Below are positions 1 through 6,870 of a stretch of DNA of 64,000 nt, piece after piece (within the stretch, counting starts at the first letter, position 1; each line of letters begins with the position of its first letter). The stretch is from positions 100,561 through 164,560 of the forward strand of contig NZ_JACYFU010000006.1 in the NCBI RefSeq assembly GCF_014837245.1. Direction: 5' to 3'. Made by a program: the position numbers and the translations under genes. Origin of the DNA: Devosia oryzisoli (GTDB taxonomy: Bacteria > Pseudomonadota > Alphaproteobacteria > Rhizobiales > Devosiaceae). Under the pieces are notes generated by a model. The model made no database searches, had not been told where the DNA came from, and was given only the letters and a program-made list of their open reading frames with translations.

Positions 1-1
1 G

Positions 2-64
2 CTGCTCTGCCTCACCTATATCGGTGACGGGCTGCGCGATGCTCTCGACCCCAAGGATCGCTGA
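2..64 (+). CDS. Oligopeptide/dipeptide ABC transporter permease, C-terminal end (partial)
   Basis: Only the last 20 codons are in the window; they read LLCLTYIGDGLRDALDPKDR and end in TGA. The GDGLRDALDPK ending is typical of DppC/OppC-type inner-membrane permeases. The stop lies 2 bases before the ATG of the downstream ATPase gene, so it is the preceding cistron of the same operon. The rest of the gene lies left of the window. Confidence 0.8.
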   Translation: MLCLTYIGDGLRDALDPKDR

Positions 65-66
65 CC

Positions 67-1053
67 ATGACTGATACCGTCCTATCGATCGAGGATCTCT
101 CGGTCACCTTCGATCTGCACCAGAGCGAAGTGCATGCCGTGCGCGAGCTCAATTTCTCGCTCCAGGCCGGGGAAACCATGGCGGTGGTGGGAGAGTCGGG
201 CTCGGGCAAGAGCCAGGCCTTCCTCTCCATCATGGGCCTGCTCGCCAAGAATGGCCGGGCCAGCGGCCGGGCTATGCTCGGAGACCTCAATCTCGTGGGC
301 ATGGACAAGAACCGGCTCGACCAGGTGCGCGGCAAGGACATCGCCATGATCTTCCAGGATCCGATGACCTCGCTCAATCCCAGCCTGCGGCTCAAGACGC
401 AGCTCTCCGAAGTGCTGGTCAAGCACCAGGGGTTCGACAAGGGCAAGGCCATCCGCCACGCCGTCGAGATGCTGGAGCGGGTGGGCATTCCCGAACCGGG
501 CAAGCGCGCCAATGCCTATCCGCACGAGCTCTCTGGCGGCATGCGGCAGCGCGTGATGATCGCCATGGCGCTGCTGTGCCAGCCGAAAATCCTGATCGCG
601 GACGAACCGACCACGGCGCTAGACGTGACGGTGCAGGCGCAGATGCTGGACCTGTTCAAGACGCTGACCGAGGACTTTGGGACGGCGCTGGTGTTGATCA
701 CGCATGACCTGGGCGTCGTGGCCGGTGTCGCGGACCGCATGATGGTGATGTATGGCGGAAGGTGCGTGGAAAAGGGCAGGACGGACGAGCTGTTCTACGA
801 TCCGCGCCACCCCTACACGCTCGGGCTCCTCCATTCGACGCCGCACATTGCGCACCGGGCGGCGCGGCTCGACCCCATCCAGGGGTTGCCGCCGAGCCTA
901 GAGCACCTGCCCAAGGGCTGCTCGTTCCATCCACGCTGCGCCTTCTGCTTCGACCGGTGCCTCGAGGAGCGTCCGCCGCTGGCGCCAGTCGAGGGGGGCC
1001 GGGAAAAGGCGTGTTTCTATGAAGGGCCGATGACCTACGAGGCGGTGGCGTGA
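67..1053 (+). CDS. Oligopeptide/dipeptide ABC transporter ATP-binding protein (DppD/OppD type)
   Basis: A 328-residue cytoplasmic ATPase that powers peptide (or related solute) import through two membrane permeases. Walker A GESGSGKS lies at residues 42-49, the ABC signature LSGGM at 155-159, and Walker B with DEPTTALD at 179-186. A C-terminal Cys-containing tail (HPRCAFCFDRC) matches the oligo_HPY extension of this subfamily. The length is usual for DppD. It follows the permease by 2 bases and overlaps the next ATPase gene, so permease, DppD-like and DppF-like genes form one operon. The substrate cannot be told from the ATPase alone, since the same family serves peptides, nickel and glutathione. 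Confidence 0.93.
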   Translation: MTDTVLSIEDLSVTFDLHQSEVHAVRELNFSLQAGETMAVVGESGSGKSQAFLSIMGLLAKNGRASGRAMLGDLNLVGMDKNRLDQVRGKDIAMIFQDPMTSLNPSLRLKTQLSEVLVKHQGFDKGKAIRHAVEMLERVGIPEPGKRANAYPHELSGGMRQRVMIAMALLCQPKILIADEPTTALDVTVQAQMLDLFKTLTEDFGTALVLITHDLGVVAGVADRMMVMYGGRCVEKGRTDELFYDPRHPYTLGLLHSTPHIAHRAARLDPIQGLPPSLEHLPKGCSFHPRCAFCFDRCLEERPPLAPVEGGREKACFYEGPMTYEAVA

Positions 1054-2072
1054 TGAACAAGATGGCTCCAAACCTGCTCGAGATCCGCGATCTCAAGAAG
1101 ACTTTTGGCATTGCCACGGGCCTGTTCTCGCGCGAGCTGACGCTGACGGCACTGCAGGACATCAACTTTTCCGTGCGGCAGGGCGAGACGCTGGGCATCG
1201 TGGGCGAAAGCGGCTGCGGCAAGTCCACTCTGGGCCGCTGCATCCTGCAACTCATCGCGCCGGACGAAGGGCAGGTGCTCTGGCTGGGGCAGGACCTGAC
1301 GCGCCTGCCGGCCGAGGAGATGCGCAAGCGCCGGGCGGACCTCCAGATCATCTTCCAGGATCCGCTTGCCTCGCTCAATCCGCGCATGACGGTAGGCGAG
1401 ATCATCGAGGACCCGCTCAAGACCTTGCGGCCCGAGCTCAAGAGGGCCGAGCGCCGGGCGCGCGTGGTGCGGGTGATGGAATCGGTGGGGCTGTTGCCCG
1501 AGATGATCAATCGCTATCCGCATGAATTTTCGGGCGGGCAGGCCCAACGCATCGGGATCGCGCGGGCGCTCATCACCGAGCCCAAGCTCATTGTCTGCGA
1601 CGAGCCGGTTTCGGCGCTGGACGTCTCGATCCAGGCGCAAATCCTCAACCTGCTCTCCGAACTCAAGGACGAATACGGGCTGACGTTGATCTTCATCTCG
1701 CACAACCTTTCGGTGGTGCGGCATGTGTCGGACCGGATCCTGGTGCTCTATCTGGGACGCGTCGTGGAACTCGCGACGGGCGACGAAATCTACGGCGACC
1801 CCAAGCACCCCTATACGCGGGCGCTGCTGACCGCCGTGCCGATCCCGGACCCCAAGCTGGCACGGCAGCGGCAGATCGAGTCGTTGCAGGGGGAAATCCC
1901 TTCGCCGATCAACCCGCCCTCGGGATGCACCTTCCGCACCCGCTGCCGGTTTGCGATCGAGCGCTGTGCCGAAGTACGGCCGCCGCTCGAAGAGATCGAG
2001 AACGGCCGGCTCGTCGCCTGTATCCGCTGGAAAGAGGTGGAAACCGAACGGGCGCCGCTGGCTCAGGCCTGA
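1053..2072 (+). CDS. Oligopeptide/dipeptide ABC transporter ATP-binding protein (DppF/OppF type)
   Basis: Second ATPase of the importer, 339 residues from the ATG. Walker A GESGCGKST is at about residues 51-59, the signature is FSGGQAQR, Walker B includes CDEPVSALD, and the C-terminal oligo_HPY tail carries CTFRTRCRF. The ATG shares one base with the stop of the first ATPase gene. A GTG one codon earlier would overlap by 4 bases and cannot be excluded. Such overlap implies translational coupling and equal dosage of the two ATPases, which normally act as a heterodimer. Its 3' end overlaps the convergent HIT gene by 10 bases. Confidence 0.93.
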   Translation: MNKMAPNLLEIRDLKKTFGIATGLFSRELTLTALQDINFSVRQGETLGIVGESGCGKSTLGRCILQLIAPDEGQVLWLGQDLTRLPAEEMRKRRADLQIIFQDPLASLNPRMTVGEIIEDPLKTLRPELKRAERRARVVRVMESVGLLPEMINRYPHEFSGGQAQRIGIARALITEPKLIVCDEPVSALDVSIQAQILNLLSELKDEYGLTLIFISHNLSVVRHVSDRILVLYLGRVVELATGDEIYGDPKHPYTRALLTAVPIPDPKLARQRQIESLQGEIPSPINPPSGCTFRTRCRFAIERCAEVRPPLEEIENGRLVACIRWKEVETERAPLAQA

Positions 2073-2563
2073 TCGAGGGCGGCATAGGCCTCGGCAATGC
2101 GCCGGGCCTGTGCCGCCATCTCGTCCTCGCCCTGGCGCAACACGCCGTGTTCGGCCATCAGCGCGTGGTATTGCTGCTGCGCGTAGGGCACGCCGGGTGG
2201 CAGCGGCACGACATGGAAGTGCAGGTGGCTGTTGCCGGCCTGACTGCCCAGCGACAGCACGTAAACGCGCTCCGTAGGGAAGGTGCGCTTGAGGGCGCGG
2301 GCGAGCCTATGCACCATTGCCTGGAGCGCGAGGTACGCTTGTTCGCCGAGGCCCTCCGCGAGATCCTCGACATGGGCCTTGGGGCAGACCAGGGCGTAGC
2401 CGGGCTGGGTCGGAAACTTGCTGAGGAAGGCGATGTGGTGCTCGTCCTCGATGATGACGTGATGCGCGTAGCCAGCGTCACCGGCCAGCATGGCGCAGAT
2501 GAAGCACGGACCGTTGCGGCTGCGTTCGACCAGGGCGTCGATGTCGAGGGGCGCGCGGCTCAC
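2063..2563 (-). CDS. HIT domain protein (histidine triad nucleotide hydrolase family)
   Basis: A 166-residue protein with the HxHxH signature HLHFHVV (His113, His115, His117), the catalytic triad of nucleotide phosphoramide/dinucleoside hydrolases. An N-terminal CFICAMLAG segment is seen in Fhit-like members. The start is taken as GTG because it overlaps the TGA of the upstream response-regulator gene in a GTGA junction. A longer reading frame exists upstream but runs antiparallel in character through the regulator gene and has no homology-like content. The substrate is not predictable from sequence. Coupling to a receiver protein suggests co-expression, not a shared pathway. Confidence 0.85.
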   Translation of the reverse strand: MSRAPLDIDALVERSRNGPCFICAMLAGDAGYAHHVIIEDEHHIAFLSKFPTQPGYALVCPKAHVEDLAEGLGEQAYLALQAMVHRLARALKRTFPTERVYVLSLGSQAGNSHLHFHVVPLPPGVPYAQQQYHALMAEHGVLRQGEDEMAAQARRIAEAYAALDQA

Positions 2564-3060
2564 GGATCGGTGGCGCCGGGCTCGCTGCGGCGATCTCCAT
2601 CGATGCTGACAGTGCGGCGCCGACGGTCCGGGCCAATATAGCGCGTGGCCTCGATGAAGGCGCGGGGCGCGGCGGCAATGGTGTCGAGCCGGGCCTTGAG
2701 GTGAACGGCCGAAAAGGGCTTGCGCAGGAATTCGTTGATGCCGGCGTCCCGGGCAGCGGCGATGCGGTGCGCGTCCGGCGAAGCGGCCATCATGATGATG
2801 GGTGTCAGGCGGTTCTGGCAATCGCGCGAGGCGCGCAACTTGCGCACGAACTCGGTCGCGTCGGCCCCGATGAGGGCATCATCGAGAATGACGACGTCGA
2901 AAAGGCGCCGCCGCAGTTCCACCAGAGCCTGTGAGGCCTCATTGGCGATGCGAATGTCGCGGCGGCCGACGCTGCGGGCCATGGTGGCCACGAGGTTGGC
3001 CATGTTGGGCTGGGGGTCGATGATCAGGACCCCCCTCTTGGTGATCGTCTCGACAGCCAT
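2560..3060 (-). CDS. Single-domain response regulator with GPDRRRR tail
   Basis: A 166-residue CheY-like receiver. The acidic pocket is at Asp15 (LIIDPQP), the likely phosphoacceptor is Asp60 (VVILD), and the conserved Lys is Lys114 (LRKPFS). No DNA-binding domain follows. The C-terminal extension has a YIGPDRRRR motif that recurs in alphaproteobacterial stand-alone receivers and whose role is unclear. No histidine kinase adjoins. The gene heads a two-gene operon with the HIT gene (GTGA overlap) and is divergent from rpmJ. Confidence 0.88.
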   Translation of the reverse strand: MAVETITKRGVLIIDPQPNMANLVATMARSVGRRDIRIANEASQALVELRRRLFDVVILDDALIGADATEFVRKLRASRDCQNRLTPIIMMAASPDAHRIAAARDAGINEFLRKPFSAVHLKARLDTIAAAPRAFIEATRYIGPDRRRRTVSIDGDRRSEPGATDP

Positions 3061-3148
3061 GGGTGTTGCTCTCGAAGGGCTGGACGCAAGTTACATCACG
3101 AGAGTGTCGCGGCGGTTAACGGCTGGGGAAAAGTCTTGCGCCGACGCG

Positions 3149-3177
3149 TTGACAGGGGCGGCTCATTTCCCTATATC
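3149..3177 (+). promoter_or_regulatory. Sigma-70 type promoter for rpmJ
   Basis: TTGACA at 3149-3154, a 17-base spacer and TATATC at 3172-3177 form a near-consensus housekeeping promoter. The predicted transcript would start near 3184 and carry a leader of about 50 bases before rpmJ. Confidence 0.7.
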
Positions 3178-3189
3178 GGAGCCAGTTTC

Positions 3190-3205
3190 GGGCGCTTTGG
3201 CGCCC
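3190..3205 (+). promoter_or_regulatory. Leader hairpin with T-rich tail upstream of rpmJ
   Basis: GGGCGC (3190-3195), loop TTTG and GCGCCC (3200-3205) form a perfect 6-bp GC stem followed by CTTTTGTTTGA, between the promoter and the rpmJ Shine-Dalgarno (AAGGA). It could be a weak attenuator or a ribosomal-protein leader element. The rpmE leader carries a similar GGGCGCC hairpin. Confidence 0.5.
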
Positions 3206-3232
3206 CTTTTGTTTGACCAAGGATTTGGAACG

Positions 3233-3358
3233 ATGAAGATCCGCAATTCGCTGAAGGCGTTGATGACTCGCCACCGCGCGAACAAGCTCGTCCGCCGCCG
3301 CGGCCGGGTTTACATCATCAACAAGGTGGACAAGCGCTTCAAGGCCCGCCAGGGCTAA
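3233..3358 (+). CDS. rpmJ: 50S ribosomal protein L36 (zinc-free form)
   Basis: A 41-residue basic protein, [15 protein letters not shown]... ending in KRFKARQG, the diagnostic L36 ending. The zinc-binding Cys/His residues of the C+ form are absent, so this is the C- (YkgO-like) version usual in Alphaproteobacteria. The ATG follows an AAGGA ribosome-binding site, and the gene has its own promoter and terminator, so it is monocistronic. It acts in the large ribosomal subunit. Confidence 0.95.
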   Translation: MKIRNSLKALMTRHRANKLVRRRGRVYIINKVDKRFKARQG

Positions 3359-3382
3359 GCGCTTTTCGACGATTGTTTCGAT

Positions 3383-3408
3383 GGGGCCCGCATGACCGTG
3401 CGGGCCCC
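3383..3408 (+). terminator. Terminator-like hairpin after rpmJ
   Basis: A perfect 10-bp stem GGGGCCCGCA / TGCGGGCCCC with a 6-base loop, 25 bases after the rpmJ stop, followed by ATTGCTTTG. The T-tract is imperfect, but position and stem fit an intrinsic terminator. Confidence 0.7.
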
Positions 3409-3574
3409 ATTGCTTTGTCCGGGTCATGGGCCCGGCAAGGCGGTGCAGATCAAGGCCATGCCGCGGGGCACGGGAGCGGTGTCGGGTGGAGAGGCGAGTG
3501 GACGAGCGACAGGCCAGTTCCCTTGATTCCGGCGCGATCGTGTCCATCTAAGTCACCGAAAGGGGACCTGCCCA

Positions 3575-3880
3575 ATGACCACTGACCGCGTTTCGGCCCA
3601 ATACGATATCGAGAAGAAGTCGCTTGTCGTGGCCTATGTGCTGTGGCTGTTCCTGGGATATGTGGGCGCGCACCGCTTCTATTTGGGGCGGCCGATCAGC
3701 GGGCTCATCATGCTCCTGATCTCGGGCGCTACGCTGCTCGTGAGCTTCGTGACGTTCGGGCTGCTCAGTTTTCTGTGGTTCGGCATTGCGCTGTGGTGGC
3801 TGATCGATGCCTTGCTGATCCCGGGCATGGCCGCGGGGACCAATACACGGATCGCCGACAGGGTGTTTGCCCGCCGCTGA
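3575..3880 (+). CDS. TM2 domain-containing membrane protein
   Basis: 101 residues. The TM2 signature is clear: KKSLVVAYVLWLFLGYVGAHRFYLGRP, then a second long hydrophobic stretch (GLIMLLISGATLLVSF...) and WLIDALLIPGM. Two to three membrane segments are expected. TM2 proteins are widespread, and their bacterial role is not established. The start ATG follows an AAAGGGGA ribosome-binding site. It is flanked by terminators on both sides, so it is probably transcribed alone. Confidence 0.88.
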   Translation: MTTDRVSAQYDIEKKSLVVAYVLWLFLGYVGAHRFYLGRPISGLIMLLISGATLLVSFVTFGLLSFLWFGIALWWLIDALLIPGMAAGTNTRIADRVFARR

Positions 3881-3887
3881 CACAAAA

Positions 3888-3907
3888 AGGCCCGCTCGCG
3901 CGGGCCT
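3888..3907. terminator. Bidirectional terminator between TM2 gene and pyk
   Basis: AGGCCCGC (3888-3895), loop TCGC and GCGGGCCT (3900-3907) form an 8-bp stem. AAAAA precedes it and CTCGTTTT follows, so it can end both the TM2 transcript (+) and the pyk transcript (-). Confidence 0.8.
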
Positions 3908-3931
3908 CTCGTTTTCTAATCTGCGGCGCGG

Positions 3932-5371
3932 TCAGCTCGAGCCGGCGCCGTCCTGACGAACGAAGGCGATGCGCAGCATGTTGGTGGCGCCGGGGGTGCC
4001 CAGCGGAACGCCGGCCGTGATGGCGATGCGGTCGCCGGGGCGGGCGAAGCCCTCCTGATAGGCGATGACGCAGGCGCGATCGACCATGTCCTCAAGGTTC
4101 ACCGCGTCCTCGGTCTGCACGCAATGAATGCCCCAGACCACCGACAGGCGGCGGATGGTGCGCAGGTTTGGGGAGAGGGCGATGATCGGCTTGGAGGGCC
4201 GCTCGCGGGCAGCGCGGATGCCAGTGGAGCCGGAGGCCGTGTAGGTGACGATGGCAGCCAGGTCGAGCGTCTCGGCGACCTGACGGGTTGCGGCCGAGAT
4301 GGCGTCGGCAGCGGTGGCTTCCGGCTCGGTCTGGGCAGCGCGGATGATCGCCCGATAATTGGCGTCGCCTTCCACGGCCACGGCCACCTTGTTCATGGTG
4401 GCGACGGCCTCGACCGGATATTGGCCCGAAGCGCTTTCGGCCGACAGCATGACCGCATCGGCGCCCTCGAAAACCGCGATCGACACGTCGGACACTTCCG
4501 CGCGCGTCGGCACCGGCGAAGTGATCATGGATTCGAGCATCTGCGTGGCCACGATCACCGGCTTGCCATAGCGGCGACACATGCGGATCATGCGCTTTTG
4601 CAGGCCCGGCACGGTTTCGAGCGGCAGCTCGACGCCAAGGTCGCCGCGGGCGACCATGATGGCGTCGGAGAGTTTCACGATCTCCTCGAGCCGCTCAATG
4701 GCCTGGGGCTTTTCGATCTTGGCCATGACGCCGGCACGACCCTGGACGATCTTGCGCACGTCGATGATGTCTTCGGGGCGCTGCACGAAGGAGAGGGCGA
4801 TCCAGTCGACCTCGGCCTTGAGCGCCTCGAGCAGGTCGGCATGGTCCTTCTCCGTCAGCGCGCCGGTGGGCAGCAGCGTATCGGGGAGGGAGACGCCCTT
4901 CTTGTCGGAGAGCTTGCCGCCATAGACCACTTCGGTCTCGATGGCGCCGCCTCCGACTTTGGTCGCCTTGAGCTGCAGCTTGCCATCGTCCAGAAGGAGC
5001 CGGTCGCCGACCGAGACGCTCTCGATGATTTCGGGATGCGGCAGGTAGACCCGTTCGGCATTGCCCTGGTCATTCTGCTCACTGTCGAGCGTGAAGGTCT
5101 GCCCTGGCACGAGATTGACGGAGCCACCAGCAAATTTCCAGACGCGCAGCTTTGGCCCCTGCAGATCGGCCAGAATGCCGATCGGGTGCTCGAGGCGCGC
5201 TTCCACGGCGCGGATGCGCGCGACGGTCTGATGCAGCAGCTCGTGGCTGGCATGGCTCATATTGATGCGGAAGACGTCCGCACCGGCCTTGGCCAGCTCC
5301 TCGATCATTTTTTCCTCGTGGCTCGCGGGCCCGAGGGTGGCGAGGATCTTCGCGCGTCTGATCCGTCTCAT
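3932..5371 (-). CDS. pyk: Pyruvate kinase
   Basis: 479 residues, the usual length. It makes ATP and pyruvate from phosphoenolpyruvate and ADP in lower glycolysis. The N-terminus RRAKILATLGPAS, the metal/PEP site segment AKIEKPQAIE, ARGDLGVELP and the C-terminal effector-domain segment (TYTASGSTGIRAARERPS) are all present. The ATG overlaps the TGA of the upstream DUF1036 gene by 4 bases (ATGA), so the two are translationally coupled. Confidence 0.97.
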   Translation of the reverse strand: MRRIRRAKILATLGPASHEEKMIEELAKAGADVFRINMSHASHELLHQTVARIRAVEARLEHPIGILADLQGPKLRVWKFAGGSVNLVPGQTFTLDSEQNDQGNAERVYLPHPEIIESVSVGDRLLLDDGKLQLKATKVGGGAIETEVVYGGKLSDKKGVSLPDTLLPTGALTEKDHADLLEALKAEVDWIALSFVQRPEDIIDVRKIVQGRAGVMAKIEKPQAIERLEEIVKLSDAIMVARGDLGVELPLETVPGLQKRMIRMCRRYGKPVIVATQMLESMITSPVPTRAEVSDVSIAVFEGADAVMLSAESASGQYPVEAVATMNKVAVAVEGDANYRAIIRAAQTEPEATAADAISAATRQVAETLDLAAIVTYTASGSTGIRAARERPSKPIIALSPNLRTIRRLSVVWGIHCVQTEDAVNLEDMVDRACVIAYQEGFARPGDRIAITAGVPLGTPGATNMLRIAFVRQDGAGSS

Positions 5372-5925
5372 TCTGCATCCGTTGCGTCTGGTGTGGGCGG
5401 GGCCCCGGCAGAGCCATCTTCCGGGTCGACCAGAAAGGCGGGGTCTTCCAGATCTTCTCCCCCATCCGGACCGACGACACTGGGCTGGCCACCACTCTCG
5501 GTCAGCTGCAGCGTCCAGTCGGATCGGTTCTGGGTATCGATTTCAAAGAACCCCGAGCGCTCATAGCCCCGTGCAAGGCAATCCTCAACCCCGAATATTG
5601 TGAAGGTTTCGTCACGGGTGCACATGAACACCTGGCCGTCCCAGGAGCCGCCGCCAATGTCGTCGACGGCGTAGATGTAATAAAAGCGCCGCTGCAGGTC
5701 GCCCTGGTAGAGGACGCGGCAGTCACCGGGTGGCGTCTGCCACCAGCCTTCGCTCATCCAGCCCCGTTCGGCGCGATAGCCGATGGACACTGACACCACA
5801 TTGGCCGTCTGGTTGCAGACGCGCAGGTCAGCCCGCGCCGGGGCCGTCTGCAGGAGGCCGGCGAGGCCCAGCGTGAGGAAGGCCAGGAGAAGCGTGGCGA
5901 AGGAAGGGCGGTGCTGCAGGATCAT
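5368..5925 (-). CDS. DUF1036 exported protein
   Basis: 185 residues from the chosen ATG. An N-terminal signal peptide ends near QTAPARA, followed by the DUF1036 core with the usual N-terminal pattern DLRVCNQTANVVSVSIGYR, GWWQTPPGDC and YYIYAVDD. The C-terminal 50 residues are acidic and Pro/Gly-rich. A TTG 19 codons upstream keeps the frame open but places charged and polar residues before the signal peptide, so the ATG is preferred. The function of DUF1036 is not known; an exported or periplasmic place is inferred. It is the first gene of an operon with pyk, an arrangement I recall from other Hyphomicrobiales. Confidence 0.85.
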   Translation of the reverse strand: MILQHRPSFATLLLAFLTLGLAGLLQTAPARADLRVCNQTANVVSVSIGYRAERGWMSEGWWQTPPGDCRVLYQGDLQRRFYYIYAVDDIGGGSWDGQVFMCTRDETFTIFGVEDCLARGYERSGFFEIDTQNRSDWTLQLTESGGQPSVVGPDGGEDLEDPAFLVDPEDGSAGAPPTPDATDAE

Positions 5926-6234
5926 GCTCGGGTCCGTCGCAAAAGGCTGGCTTTGTTTGAGCGATGGGGCAAGCAAGGTCAACAGGGCAGGCCGGTGCTG
6001 ACGCGATTGCTACTGCAAAAAGCGCGGAACCCGAGAATCGCGCGAAAGCAAGGGCCGAGGGCGTGTGAATTGGCTGAGAAAAAGGGTTGAACCGGAGCCG
6101 GTCATGCGGTTGAACGGGCCACCGCGAAAGAGCAACGGCCTGCAGTTGGCCGACCTCTGTCGCTTCATCCATTCCAGCCCAGGCCGGTTGGCGTCAGAAC
6201 TTGCGCCGGTTGCCGGGACGAAAGAGGTTTGCCC
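5926..6234. other. Intergenic region between DUF1036-pyk and gapR (divergent)
   Basis: About 300 bases without a credible gene. It must hold the promoters of both divergent transcripts, but I see no convincing -35/-10 pair, repeat or hairpin. The gapR ribosome-binding site AAAGAGG lies at 6221-6227. Confidence 0.5.
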
Positions 6235-6498
6235 ATGGCCGTAGAAGACAGCGTCGCCCAGGATCAGCTCCGGGCCTTCATCGAGCGCATCGAGCGCATG
6301 GAGGAGGAGAAGGCGGCGATTTCCGCAGATATCAAGGAAATCTACGCCGAGGCCAAGGGCAACGGATTCGATACCAAAATCCTGCGCAAGATCGTGGCCA
6401 TCCGCAAGCAGGATGCCAATGAGCGCATGGAGCAGGAAGCCCTGCTCGAGCTCTACATGTCGGCCCTGGGCATGGTCGAGGCGCCGCCCGAGCGCTGA
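6235..6498 (+). CDS. gapR: GapR family nucleoid-associated protein (DUF2312)
   Basis: 87 residues from the ATG. GapR proteins are small coiled-coil DNA-binding tetramers that bind overtwisted, AT-rich DNA and support replication and chromosome segregation in Caulobacter. The family core is plain here: [37 protein letters not shown] and AIRKQD. The ATG lies 7 bases after AAAGAGG. A TTG two codons earlier is a weaker alternative. It is the only plus-strand gene locally, between the DUF1036 and rod-protein genes. Confidence 0.93.
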   Translation: MAVEDSVAQDQLRAFIERIERMEEEKAAISADIKEIYAEAKGNGFDTKILRKIVAIRKQDANERMEQEALLELYMSALGMVEAPPER

Positions 6499-6507
6499 GG
6501 CGCGGCC

Positions 6508-6735
6508 TCAGGCGAGGATGTCGAGCAGCGACTCGCTCATGTCGCTGGCGACGCGCACGATTTTGGCCGAGGCCGTGAAATCGGCCTTGGCTTCCAACAC
6601 ATTGACCATTTCGGCGCTCACGTCGACGTTGCCCTGGCCGGTGCCGAGGCGCGCGATGCGCGCGGCGCTGGTTTCGAACCGGTCGGTGGCGAGGCGCATG
6701 CCGGTGGCGCCAATGGCAAGGCTGGAGAGCGACAT
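6508..6735 (-). CDS. Small flagellar basal-body rod-like protein
   Basis: 75 residues. The C-terminal part EMVNVLEAKADFTASAKIVR resembles the conserved C-terminal helix of flagellar rod/hook proteins (FlgB/C/F/G, usually EMVNLIEAQRAFEANAKVI). The N-terminal part AIGATGMRLATDRFETSAARIA resembles the rod N-terminal helix. The middle domain of true rod proteins is missing, so it is a minimal two-helix version. It is not next to any flagellar gene; dxs lies upstream on the same strand, 135 bases away. It may be an orphan rod-like protein or a relic, since its function is unproven. Confidence 0.7.
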   Translation of the reverse strand: MSLSSLAIGATGMRLATDRFETSAARIARLGTGQGNVDVSAEMVNVLEAKADFTASAKIVRVASDMSESLLDILA

Positions 6736-6870
6736 CGATCATCCTCTTTGTGTGCGGCCTTAGGCAAACACCGGTTGTGTTGACAAAGCCCTAGCGAAAT
6801 ACGCGCAAGATCCTGCGGCATTGTCCGGACGGCAACGCGGTTGTGTAGCCGAGGGCTGGATGCCAGATCG

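Noticed and set aside
4124..5566. Long plus-strand frame antisense to pyk and the DUF1036 gene
   Set aside because: His/Asp/Gly-rich composition without motifs; the minus strand encodes clear pyruvate kinase.
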